This document shows, one piece after another, positions 35,525 through 43,320 of a DNA stretch of 64,000 nucleotides. Below the pieces are notes generated by a model, which was not told the DNA's origin, did not search any database, and saw only the letters and a program-made list of their open reading frames with translations. The DNA is from Pseudomonadota bacterium (GTDB lineage Bacteria > Pseudomonadota > Gammaproteobacteria > Steroidobacterales > Steroidobacteraceae), in NCBI GenBank assembly GCA_026398735.1, contig JAPLSH010000005.1, forward strand, positions 60,407-124,406, written 5' to 3'. The position numbers and the translations under genes are program-made. How positions within the stretch are numbered: the stretch's first letter is position 1; each line of letters begins with the position of its first letter.

Positions 35525-36133
35525 ATGATGAAGCTCTATTACCTGTCCGGCGCCTGCTCGCTGGCCTCGCACATCTGCCTTATTGAGGCAGGCATTCCCC
35601 ATCAGGCCATTGCCGTGGATCGCCAGAAGCGCACGGCCGATGGTGGCAACTTCCTGGATATCACCCCCAAGGGCTATGTCCCGGCGCTGGTGCTCGACGA
35701 CGGTCAGGTGCTGACCGAATCGGGCGCTCTGTTGCCCTACATCGGCACACTCAATCCGATCGCCAAACTGATCCCGCAGCCGGGCACGCTGGCGCATTTT
35801 CGCGTGACCGAGTGGTGCGCCTACATCAACTCTGAAGTGCACAAGAACCACGGGCCGCTGTTCCGGCCGGGCAGCACTGACGAGCAGAAGGCTGCCGCGC
35901 GCGAAGCCGTGCTGCAGCGCTATGCCTTCATCGAGAACGCGATGGGCGATCATCCCTTTATCACCGGCGGGGATTTCACCGTCGCCGATGCCTATCTGTA
36001 TGTGACGCTCAGCTGGGCGGCTCGCGTGGCCATCGATGTGTCGGGTCTGCCGCGCATCAGCGCGTTTTTCCTGCGCTGCGCGGCCCGGCCGTCGGTCATC
36101 GCCGCCCGCGCCGACGAGGGCTTGCCGGCCTGA
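35525..36133 (+). CDS. Glutathione S-transferase, beta-class-like
   Basis: A 202-residue GST. The N-terminal thioredoxin fold starts MKLYYLSGACSLASHICLIE, with the beta-class Cys near residue 11, then GYVPALVLDDGQVLTESGAL (cis-Pro and the Glu-Ser that bind glutathione). The helical C-terminal domain has GDHPFITGGDFTVADAYLYV, the N-capping box. It conjugates or shuttles glutathione in detoxification. Two adjacent ATG codons (35525 and 35528) are both plausible starts. It precedes the heme cluster by 85 bases; the operator-like repeats sit between them. Confidence 0.93.
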   Translation: MMKLYYLSGACSLASHICLIEAGIPHQAIAVDRQKRTADGGNFLDITPKGYVPALVLDDGQVLTESGALLPYIGTLNPIAKLIPQPGTLAHFRVTEWCAYINSEVHKNHGPLFRPGSTDEQKAAAREAVLQRYAFIENAMGDHPFITGGDFTVADAYLYVTLSWAARVAIDVSGLPRISAFFLRCAARPSVIAARADEGLPA

Positions 36134-36163
36134 TTCAGGCCGCGACCCCCTGCAGAGGCCCTT

Positions 36164-36200
36164 GGCTGTGACACAGCCGTGACACTTTGCGGTGTCACGG
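36164..36200 (+). promoter_or_regulatory. Direct and inverted repeats upstream of hemA (candidate HemR box)
   Basis: GTGACAC occurs at 36168-36174 and again at 36179-36185, an 11-bp period, which gives TGACA-N6-TGACA at 36169-36184. The pattern and period match what I recall for the HemR operator of Leptospira and suit a head-to-tail OmpR-family dimer. Two inverted repeats overlap it: GGCTGTG / CACAGCC around one central base (36164-36178), and CCGTGACAC / GTGTCACGG with a 6-base loop (36177-36200). The block ends 18 bases before the hemA ATG at 36219. No clear -10 or -35 box is visible. Confidence 0.65.
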
Positions 36201-36218
36201 CGGCTAGCCTCTCGAGCC

Positions 36219-37217
36219 ATGGCCCTCTCCGATCTCATTGTCGTCAACCACCGCAAAGCCGCCAAAGCAGACGCTTTGGCGCCGGCCGGGCTGGACGGCT
36301 GCGTGGTGCGCACCTGCCTACGCGAAGTGCAGGTGACGACGCGTGCGCAAATCAACGGCGCTGCAGCCCACCTGCCGCATACCGATGCCAATGGCGCCAG
36401 CACCGAGCTGTATCAGGGTGCCGAGGCCTATAGCTTTCTGCTGCGCTTGGCCACTGGTTTAGAGAGCGAGATCGTCGGTGAGACCGAGATCTTTGGTCAG
36501 ATCAAACAAGCCTGGCGCGACTTCGAGACACAAGACGACGCGCGACCGTTGCGGCCGTGGATGCAGCGACTGCTGCAAGAGACCAAAGAGATCCGCAGTG
36601 AATATGTGGTGGGGCTGGGCAGCGCCACCTATGGCTCGCTGACCCGTCGCCTGTTGGGCGGCCGGCCTGAAGGCATCACCCTGTTGTTGGGGGCTGGCCA
36701 ACTGGCCGCGACCATCCTGCCGTATCTGGATGGAACAGATCTGCGCATCCATAACCGCAATCCGGCGCGCGCGTTTGCCATGCTGGCCGAGGCGCGCCAG
36801 CGCCACGGGGGCAGTGTCACCGTGCTCGATCCGGGGTTGGATGCAGAGCTGGCCGTCTGGCGTGAAGCCCGCGACATCATCATCTGTGTGCCGGCCGATG
36901 CCGAGCGCGACGTGGCACGCGCCCAAGCCTGGCGCGACCACGCTGCCGCACGCGGCGGTCGCCTGCTGCATCTGGGCGTACGCGGCAGCGAAGGCACTGC
37001 GTTTAATGGCCTGCCGAATGTCGCAACACTGGATGAAATGTTCAGCCTGCGTGACTCACAAGCAGGTCAGCGCACTGCATTGCTCAATCGCGCTCGCAAA
37101 GCCTGCCTCGACAAAGCACAGTTGGCACGTTTGGACGACGCCGATGGCTCGCGCAGCGGTAGTTCCCATCACGGCTGGGAAGATCTGGCCGTATTTCAGG
37201 CGCAGGTTGCCTGGTAA
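36219..37217 (+). CDS. hemA: Glutamyl-tRNA reductase, divergent short form
   Basis: A 332-residue GluTR, about 80-100 residues shorter than the usual family. It reduces glutamyl-tRNA to glutamate-1-semialdehyde, the first step of tetrapyrrole synthesis. The opening LIVVNHRKAAKADALAP replaces the usual H-K-T-AP block, and VVRTCLREVQV holds the catalytic cysteine (about residue 33) in place of the usual T-C-N-R-T-E. The strongly conserved GLESEIVGETEIFGQIKQAW and an NADPH-binding domain (LLLGAGQLAATILPYL) follow. The dimerisation domain is largely missing. Start: ATG at 36219; the in-frame GTG at 36192 lies inside the operator-like inverted repeat. First gene of the heme operon. Confidence 0.85.
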   Translation: MALSDLIVVNHRKAAKADALAPAGLDGCVVRTCLREVQVTTRAQINGAAAHLPHTDANGASTELYQGAEAYSFLLRLATGLESEIVGETEIFGQIKQAWRDFETQDDARPLRPWMQRLLQETKEIRSEYVVGLGSATYGSLTRRLLGGRPEGITLLLGAGQLAATILPYLDGTDLRIHNRNPARAFAMLAEARQRHGGSVTVLDPGLDAELAVWREARDIIICVPADAERDVARAQAWRDHAAARGGRLLHLGVRGSEGTAFNGLPNVATLDEMFSLRDSQAGQRTALLNRARKACLDKAQLARLDDADGSRSGSSHHGWEDLAVFQAQVAW

Positions 37218-37256
37218 TCGTTTCGCTCTACGGGTTACAGCACAGGAAGATTGTCC

Positions 37257-38834
37257 ATGTCCGACAAGCAGACACTGCGACTTGGCACGCGCCGCTCCGC
37301 TCTGGCTTGGGTACAGAGCAGCCAAGTTGCCGCCGCGTTGCGCGCCGCGCATCCCGGTCTGGAAATCGAGATGGTGGGCATTGAAACCCGCGGTGATCGC
37401 ATCATTGATGTGCCGCTAAGTGGCATCGAAGGCAAAGAGTTCTTTACTGCCGAAATCGATGCGGCGCTGCTTGAAGGCCGCGTAGACCTGACCGTGCATT
37501 CGCTCAAGGACCTGAGCTTGGAGCGCCCGGCACCGCTGCTGCTGGGCGCGATACCGCGTCGCGCCAACCCGCGTGATATCGCCATCTTTGCCCCTGATGC
37601 CCTGCAACGGCTGAAGGAAGGTCATGGCCTGCGTATCGGCACAGCCTCACCACGCCGCCAGCAGTTGCTGCCGTCCTTCTTCAAGCGTGCGTTGCCCTAT
37701 GGCGAGCACAACACCATCTCCCTCGAGCCGCTGCGCGGCAACGTCGATGGCCGCCTGCGCCGCCTGCGCGAACCGCGGGGCAGTGAACGGCATCTGGATG
37801 GCATCGTGTTGGCACTGGCCGGACTGACGCGACTGTTTGCCGACACAGCCACCGAGCGCCAAGGTCAGGCTTTGCTCACCGGCTTGCTGCAAGACCTGCC
37901 GCTGATGGTGTTGCCGCTGAGTGATTGCCCTGCGGCACCGGGCCAAGGCGCGCTGGCCATCGAATGTCGTGCTGGCGATGAACGCACGCGCAAAGTACTG
38001 GCCGCCCTCGAACATGCACCAACGCGTGCGGCGATCGGCGCAGAGCGTGCCGTGCTGGCACAACACGGCGGTGGCTGTCATCAGCGCTTTGGTGCCACGC
38101 AATTGTTGGTGCCGGGCGCAGGCGCGGTGTTGTTGATCGGTGGTATCGCCTCCGATGGCAATGACATCACCGGCCGACGCTGGACACCGGAAGCCCCCTT
38201 ACCACCACCACCTTCGGGTCTGCACGCTTGGGATGGCTCACAGGCAGCAGATGCGCCGGCGCTCAAGCCGTTGCTCGATGCTGCAGGTCTTGCCCCGCAT
38301 CTCAACGATCGGTCTGCCGTGTTTGTTGCCCACTCGCGTGCCTTGCCAGCCGATGCGGGCACGCTGCTGGCAGGCAAGCGCGTGTGGACCTCGGGCAGTG
38401 CCAGCTGGTTCCGTTTGGCCGCGCAGGGCGTATGGGTGGAAGGCTGTGCCGAAGGTCTGGGCGCTGTGGTTGCCGCAGGCTTGATCACCGAGCCGGTCCT
38501 GCGTCTGCCCGCACCGCGTGACTGGGCCGTGCTGACGCATGCCGGTGCAGAAGCCGGTTGGCGTGAAGGGGACTGGGCCGGCAGCGCCGTCACGGCTACC
38601 TATGCCACTACCGATGCCGCACTGCCCGACACCAACGCTTTGGCAACCGCCACGCATGTGTGGTGGAGCAGCGTGTCGCAGTTTGAAGCCGGCCGTGCAC
38701 AGGCCCGCGCAGACGCGCACCATGCCTGCGGACCGGGCAAAACAGCCGAACATCTGCGTCGTGCCGGCATCACACACCTGACGCCCTTCCCTTCAGTCGA
38801 GGAGTGGCAACAATGGCTGGCAAAGGCGCGCTGA
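37257..38834 (+). CDS. hemC: Porphobilinogen deaminase fused to a uroporphyrinogen-III synthase-like domain
   Basis: A 525-residue fusion. Residues 1-310 are HemC: LRLGTRRSALAWVQSSQVAA, VDLTVHSLKDLSLERPAPLL (catalytic Asp), LRIGTASPRRQQLLPSFFKR, LRGNVDGRLRRLRE, and the dipyrromethane-attachment cysteine in GGGCHQRFGATQLL. Residues from about 345 to the end are a HemD-like domain of low conservation (RSAVFVAHSRALPADAGTLL, RVWTSGSASWFRLA, THVWWSSVSQFEAG, HACGPGKTAEHLRRAGI). Together they would turn porphobilinogen into uroporphyrinogen III in one polypeptide. The ATG at 37257 has an AGGAAGA site 7 bases upstream. The histidine-kinase gene overlaps its end. Confidence 0.88.
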   Translation: MSDKQTLRLGTRRSALAWVQSSQVAAALRAAHPGLEIEMVGIETRGDRIIDVPLSGIEGKEFFTAEIDAALLEGRVDLTVHSLKDLSLERPAPLLLGAIPRRANPRDIAIFAPDALQRLKEGHGLRIGTASPRRQQLLPSFFKRALPYGEHNTISLEPLRGNVDGRLRRLREPRGSERHLDGIVLALAGLTRLFADTATERQGQALLTGLLQDLPLMVLPLSDCPAAPGQGALAIECRAGDERTRKVLAALEHAPTRAAIGAERAVLAQHGGGCHQRFGATQLLVPGAGAVLLIGGIASDGNDITGRRWTPEAPLPPPPSGLHAWDGSQAADAPALKPLLDAAGLAPHLNDRSAVFVAHSRALPADAGTLLAGKRVWTSGSASWFRLAAQGVWVEGCAEGLGAVVAAGLITEPVLRLPAPRDWAVLTHAGAEAGWREGDWAGSAVTATYATTDAALPDTNALATATHVWWSSVSQFEAGRAQARADAHHACGPGKTAEHLRRAGITHLTPFPSVEEWQQWLAKAR

Positions 38835-39769
38835 CCGTACAACCGGCCCGGCAATCGCGGATCATCGCGATTCTGGCCGGCATCTGGCTGGCCATCATTC
38901 TGGCGCTGGGGTTCTGGTGGGTATCGGTGGTGATGCGCCAGGCGCGGCGTATCGCTGAACTGCGCTTGGCCACCGGCCAGACCGAAGCACAGGCGTTTGC
39001 CGAAGTGCAGATCACCGAACGCATGTTGATGTGGGAGTCCGGCACCTTCCTGCTGCTGTTTGTCACGCTGTCGGCAGCGCTGTTCTGGTTCTACTGGCGC
39101 GACCTGCTGCGCGCCCGTGGCACACAGGCCTTCTTTGCAGCGCTGACGCATGAACTGCGCACACCACTGACCAGCGTCCGGCTGCAAACCGAAGCCATTG
39201 CCGAAGGTGAGCCCACCCCAGAACTGATCGAACGACTGCTGGCCGACACGCATCGGCTGGAATCGCAAATCGACAAGACACTGGAGCTGGCGCGTCTGGA
39301 AGGCGGCGGCAAACTGGCTGACCAAGCCATACGCTTGGATCCGTGGCTCAATCGTGTGATCGGCTCGATCGTCTCATCGCAGGGCGAACCGGTGGACTTG
39401 GATGTGGTGGTCGAAGGTGAGTTGCCAGCGATCAGCGGTGACACCTCAGCTCTGCAGATGATCCTGCGCAATTTGGTAGAGAACTCGCTGCGTCATGGCG
39501 ATGTGACCGTGCCGCGAGTAGAAGTACTGGCACGACGCAGTCGCGGCGGCGGTGTCGAGCTGCGCTATCGCGACAATGGTCGTGGCAGCAGCGAAGACCC
39601 CGCCAAGCTGGGCGAACTGTTCCAGCGCGGTGGCAAGTCCACTGGCGCAGGCGTAGGCCTGTACTTGATCCGCGTGTTGATGGATCGCATGGGTGGCAGC
39701 GTTACGTTTGCGCATGCTGAGCAAGGTGGCTTCGAAGCACGCCTGCACTTTCAGCCTAGCGCTGCGTGA
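38813..39769 (+). CDS. Membrane sensor histidine kinase of the heme operon (HemK-like)
   Basis: A 318-residue kinase with TM1 about 17-41 (IIAILAGIWLAIILALGFWW), a short periplasmic loop of about 35 residues (42-76) and TM2 about 77-95 (GTFLLLFVTLSAALFWFYW). The H-box FFAALTHELRTPLTSVRLQT has the phospho-accepting His113. The N-box is LRNLVENSLRHG, followed by YRDNGRGSS and GAGVGLYLIRVLMD. The loop is too small for a known ligand domain, so it may sense heme or a heme precursor in or at the membrane (inference). The gene overlaps the hemC-hemD stop by 22 bases and precedes its regulator by 4 bases. Confidence 0.88.
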   Translation: MAGKGALTVQPARQSRIIAILAGIWLAIILALGFWWVSVVMRQARRIAELRLATGQTEAQAFAEVQITERMLMWESGTFLLLFVTLSAALFWFYWRDLLRARGTQAFFAALTHELRTPLTSVRLQTEAIAEGEPTPELIERLLADTHRLESQIDKTLELARLEGGGKLADQAIRLDPWLNRVIGSIVSSQGEPVDLDVVVEGELPAISGDTSALQMILRNLVENSLRHGDVTVPRVEVLARRSRGGGVELRYRDNGRGSSEDPAKLGELFQRGGKSTGAGVGLYLIRVLMDRMGGSVTFAHAEQGGFEARLHFQPSAA

Positions 39770-39773
39770 GCTG

Positions 39774-40481
39774 ATGGAGCCTGTGCCCTTGCTGATGGTC
39801 GAAGATGATCCTAACGTTGCCAGCACGCTGGCCCAGCGCTTGGGCAGCAACGGCTTTACCGTCACGCATGCTGCCAGCGTAGCTGCGGCGCGGCGCGCCT
39901 TGGGCGAACAACGCTTTGATCTGGCTCTGCTGGATATCGGTCTACCTGATGGCAGTGGACTGGATGTGGCGCGTTCGGTGCGCGAGCAAAGCCCTGCCAC
40001 CGCAATGGTGTTTCTGACCGCGCATGGCGAACCCGAACAGCGCATTGAAGGGCTTGAACTGGGCGCCGATGACTACATCACCAAGCCCTTTGTATTTCGT
40101 GAACTGCTGCTGCGGCTGCAGAACGTGTTGGGCCGTGCCAGCGCCTTGCGCCAAGCTGCGGCGGCTCAAAGCGGTAGCATTCGCATCGGTCGCGCGAACG
40201 TGGATTTCGGTCAGTTTCGTGCCACGGTCGACGGCCAACAGCACTCACTGACACACAAAGAATGCAGCGTGCTGCGTCTGCTGCATGAGCGCATCGGCAC
40301 AGCTGTCACGCGCGACGAGATCCTCGATCGCGCCTGGTCGGCAGACGAGTTTCCCACTTCACGTACCGTCGACAACTTCATCCTGCGGCTGCGCCGCTTG
40401 ATCGAAATCGATCCCGCCAACCCCAGCACCCTTCGCAGCATCCGCGGAGTGGGCTATCTGCTTGAGGCCACCCATGACTGA
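39774..40481 (+). CDS. OmpR-family response regulator of the heme operon (HemR-like)
   Basis: A 235-residue regulator. Receiver: LMVEDDPNV (acidic pocket), phospho-Asp54 in LALLDIGLPDGSG, VFLTAHGE (Thr), DYITKPF (Lys). Output winged helix (about 135-230): QHSLTHKECSVLRLLHERIG, AVTRDEILDRAWS, TVDNFILRLRRLIE, STLRSIRGVGYLLEA. In Leptospira the HemR ortholog represses heme-catabolism and activates heme-synthesis genes; the same logic is proposed here, acting at the repeats before hemA. Start: ATG at 39774, because the receiver begins two residues later. It overlaps hemE by 8 bases. Confidence 0.88.
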   Translation: MEPVPLLMVEDDPNVASTLAQRLGSNGFTVTHAASVAAARRALGEQRFDLALLDIGLPDGSGLDVARSVREQSPATAMVFLTAHGEPEQRIEGLELGADDYITKPFVFRELLLRLQNVLGRASALRQAAAAQSGSIRIGRANVDFGQFRATVDGQQHSLTHKECSVLRLLHERIGTAVTRDEILDRAWSADEFPTSRTVDNFILRLRRLIEIDPANPSTLRSIRGVGYLLEATHD

Positions 40482-41514
40482 GACAGCGCTGACCGCCGCC
40501 CTCGCCCGCCGCAACACCGACCGCCCTCCTGTCTGGTTCATGCGCCAAGCAGGGCGCTACCACTCGCATTACCAAGGGCTCAAGCGCCAAGTCGATTTCA
40601 TCACGCTGTGCAAAGACCCCAAATGGGCCACTGAAACCGCGATGGGTCCGGTGCATGACTTCAACTTCGATGCAGCAATTCTGTTTTCTGATCTGCTGTT
40701 CCCGTTGGAAGTGATGGGCATGGGTCTGCGGTATGACCCGGGCCCCAAGCTGGACTTCCATTTGAAGACTGAAGCGGATCTGGCTCGTCTCAAAGGCGGC
40801 GCAGAGTTGGCGCAGGGTCTGCAGTTTCAGGCTGAAGCGGTCACGATGACGCGCAAGCGTCTGCGCGCCGACAAGGGCCTCATCGGCTTTGTCGGCGGCC
40901 CGTTCACGCTGTATGTGTATGCCGCTGCAGGCTCACACGAGAATGCTGCTGCGGCTCTGCCGGGCATCGCCAATGGTCTGTATGCCGGCTTCAATGCCAA
41001 GTTGCTGGACCTGTTGGCCGAGAACATGGCGCTGCAGGCGCGTGCCGGTGCCGAGGTGATTGCACTGTTTGATACCGCTGCGGGCGAGATCGGCGTGGAC
41101 ACCTATCGCACGCATGTGGTGCCGGTACTGGCTGATCTGCTGACGCGTTTTCGCAAGCTCGATCCGCATACACCCGTTACCTATTACTCGCGCGGCACCG
41201 GCCCCGAGTATTGGGACACGCTGATCGGTCTGCCCTTTCAGTGCCTGGGCATCGACTGGCGCCAGGATCTGGTTGAAGTGCTGCAACGCTACGGCGATCG
41301 CTGGGCCATCCAAGGCAACGTCGATCCGGATTGGCTGCTGCTGCCGGCTGCAGAGCTGGAACAAAAACTGCGTGCCTTCTTTGCACGCATCAAAGCATTG
41401 CCACCGGAGCAACTGCGCGGCTGGATCTGCGGTCTGGGCCATGGCGTGTTGCAAACGACTCCCGAAGATAACGTGCGGCTGTATCTGCGGCTGCAGCGGG
41501 AGATCTTTGGATGA
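40474..41514 (+). CDS. hemE: Uroporphyrinogen decarboxylase
   Basis: A 346-residue enzyme converting uroporphyrinogen III to coproporphyrinogen III. Signatures: RPPVWFMRQAGRYHSHYQGL (UroD signature 1, substrate-binding Arg), FDAAILFSDLLFPLEVMGMG with the catalytic Asp, GFVGGPFTLYVYAAAG, and late YYSRGTGPEYWD, DWRQDL and NVDPDWLL. Normal length. The ATG lies inside the regulator's last codons (overlap 8 bases), and its stop overlaps hemN, so hemE expression is translationally tied to the two-component genes. Confidence 0.95.
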   Translation: MTETALTAALARRNTDRPPVWFMRQAGRYHSHYQGLKRQVDFITLCKDPKWATETAMGPVHDFNFDAAILFSDLLFPLEVMGMGLRYDPGPKLDFHLKTEADLARLKGGAELAQGLQFQAEAVTMTRKRLRADKGLIGFVGGPFTLYVYAAAGSHENAAAALPGIANGLYAGFNAKLLDLLAENMALQARAGAEVIALFDTAAGEIGVDTYRTHVVPVLADLLTRFRKLDPHTPVTYYSRGTGPEYWDTLIGLPFQCLGIDWRQDLVEVLQRYGDRWAIQGNVDPDWLLLPAAELEQKLRAFFARIKALPPEQLRGWICGLGHGVLQTTPEDNVRLYLRLQREIFG

Positions 41515-42884
41515 CAGTGATGGATGAGGCGGCCCTACTGCGCAAATACAACGTGCAGGGGCCGCGCTACACCAGCTATCCAGCGGTGCCGTTTTGGGAG
41601 ACAGCACCCACCGCAGCGCAGTGGCTGGAACAGGTGTCATCTGCCATAGACGCCAACGCTGCGCACAGCGGCGCCTCTATGTATGTGCATGTGCCGTTCT
41701 GCCGTTCACTGTGCACCTACTGCGGTTGCAACATGCGCGTCACGCGCAGCAGCGCACCCGTGATGCCCTATGTGCATTCGGTGCTGCGCGAATACGCGCT
41801 GTACCTGCAGGGGTTGGGTCGGGACAGCTTAAAACTGGGCGAGCTGCATCTGGGCGGCGGCACACCGACATTTCTTGATCCGTCGGAACTCGATGCGCTG
41901 GTCAGTGGCCTGCTCGATAAGGCCACGCTGACGCCGGGTGCATCGCTGTCGATCGAAGTCGATCCGCGCGTCACCACACGCGAGCAGTTGCAGGTGCTGG
42001 CACGTCACGGCTTTGATCGCATCAGTCTGGGTGTGCAGGACTTTGATCCGCGCGTACAAGAGATCGTCAATCGCGTGCAAAGCGAGGCGCAGGTGCGCGA
42101 GGTCACCGAGACGGCGCGCGAACTGGGCTTTCGCAGCGTCAACTTCGATCTGATCTACGGTCTGCCACTGCAGACTCTGGGCAGCATTGCCGAGACCATG
42201 GATGCCGTGGCACGACTGCGGCCGGACCGCATCGCGTTTTATGCCTATGCGCATGTGCCTTGGATCAAGCCCAGTCAACGGCGCTTCACCGAGGCCGACC
42301 TGCCCGAAGGCGAGGCGCGCCTGCAGTTACTAGCACTGGGGCGCGAGCGGCTGGCGGCAGCCGGCTATGTGGAAATCGGCATGGATCATTTTGCATTGCC
42401 AGGTGATCCGCTAAACCAGGCTGCCCGCGACGGCCTGCTGCATCGCAATTTCATGGGTTATACGCAGTCGTTCACCACGCCGTTGGTGGGCTTGGGCGTG
42501 TCATCTATTGGCGATGCCGGTGATGCCTACGTGCAAAACGAAAAGAACTTGCAGCAGTACGAGGCGCGTATTGCACAGGACGAGTTGCCCATCGTGCGCG
42601 GCCATCTGTTTGATGAAGAGGATCGGGTGCTGCGGCGCCACATTCTGAATCTGATGACCCGCTTTGAAACACGCTGGGAGCCGGGCAGCACGCAAGCGCG
42701 CTATTTGGAGCAAGTGCCCATGCGCTTACACGAACTGCAACAGGACGGCCTGGTGCACATCAACGGCACGCATGTCGCCGTGACAGATATCGGCCGATCT
42801 TATCTGCGCAACGTGTGCATGGCGTTTGATGCGCGGCTGATGCGCCGCGCACCGGCGACGCAGCTGTTCAGTCAGACGGTGTGA
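41511..42884 (+). CDS. hemN: Oxygen-independent coproporphyrinogen III oxidase
   Basis: A 457-residue radical-SAM enzyme. It begins LLRKYNVQGPRYTSYPAVPF, then the [4Fe-4S] motif VPFCRSLCTYCGCN (C-x3-C-x2-C, followed by C), the glycine-rich LGGGTPTF, DPRVTTREQLQVLARHGFDR, VNFDLIYGLPLQT, and the C-terminal ETRWEPGS / RRAPATQLFSQTV. It oxidises coproporphyrinogen III to protoporphyrinogen IX without oxygen. The ATG overlaps the hemE stop (ATGA). No oxygen-dependent hemF lies nearby. The convergent hemJ would take the product. Confidence 0.95.
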   Translation: MTVMDEAALLRKYNVQGPRYTSYPAVPFWETAPTAAQWLEQVSSAIDANAAHSGASMYVHVPFCRSLCTYCGCNMRVTRSSAPVMPYVHSVLREYALYLQGLGRDSLKLGELHLGGGTPTFLDPSELDALVSGLLDKATLTPGASLSIEVDPRVTTREQLQVLARHGFDRISLGVQDFDPRVQEIVNRVQSEAQVREVTETARELGFRSVNFDLIYGLPLQTLGSIAETMDAVARLRPDRIAFYAYAHVPWIKPSQRRFTEADLPEGEARLQLLALGRERLAAAGYVEIGMDHFALPGDPLNQAARDGLLHRNFMGYTQSFTTPLVGLGVSSIGDAGDAYVQNEKNLQQYEARIAQDELPIVRGHLFDEEDRVLRRHILNLMTRFETRWEPGSTQARYLEQVPMRLHELQQDGLVHINGTHVAVTDIGRSYLRNVCMAFDARLMRRAPATQLFSQTV

Positions 42885-42899
42885 GCCTTCAGAAAGGCT
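42884..42899. terminator. Small hairpin over hemN/hemJ stops
   Basis: AGCCTT and AAGGCT pair across a 4-base loop and span both stop codons of the convergent hemN and hemJ. There is no T run. Weak candidate for a bidirectional terminator. Confidence 0.35.
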
Positions 42900-43302
42900 T
42901 GAACACCACGAAGTAAAGAATCGGCAACAGCATCAACAACGGCAGCTCGTTGTACCAGCGCAGCGCGGTGGAACTGGGCATAGCGCCATCGTTCTGCAGA
43001 CGCCGCGTGTACACACGCATGCTCAGGTGAAAGGCCACCAGCAGCGCAACCATCGCCAGCTTGGCGTGTAGCCAGCCACCGGCAAACCCATAGCCCAACC
43101 ACAGGCCAGTGCCACTACCCAGCGCAAACACCGCCATGATGGTGGTGAAGCCATAGAGCTTGCGGGCCATGACCTTGAGACGACGCACATCCTCGCCGAC
43201 TTTGAGGCCTTCAACGTAGTGCACAAAGATGCGCGGCAGATAAAAGATACCCGCCATCCACGAGATGATCGCCAGCAAGTGAAATACTTTGAGGTACAGC
43301 AT
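42889..43302 (-). CDS. hemJ: Protoporphyrinogen IX oxidase, HemJ type
   Basis: A 137-residue membrane protein of the HemJ (UPF0093) family with four transmembrane segments. It starts YLKVFHLLAIISWMAGIFYL PRIFVHY in family style, with the conserved His in VFHLL, and has WLHAKLAMVALLVAFHLSMR and a final LRWYNELPLLMLLPILYFVV. HemJ oxidises protoporphyrinogen IX to protoporphyrin IX with heme as cofactor. It is convergent with hemN, a few bases apart, and so completes the local pathway up to protoporphyrin except for hemB, hemL and hemH, which are not in the window. Confidence 0.93.
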   Translation of the reverse strand: MLYLKVFHLLAIISWMAGIFYLPRIFVHYVEGLKVGEDVRRLKVMARKLYGFTTIMAVFALGSGTGLWLGYGFAGGWLHAKLAMVALLVAFHLSMRVYTRRLQNDGAMPSSTALRWYNELPLLMLLPILYFVVFKPF

Positions 43303-43320
43303 GGCGCTAAGTCTACGACA

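Noticed and set aside
35453..36403. 316-codon open frame antisense over the GST gene and the start of hemA
   Set aside because: It would cover two well-supported genes and the operator-like repeats; the translation has no domain.
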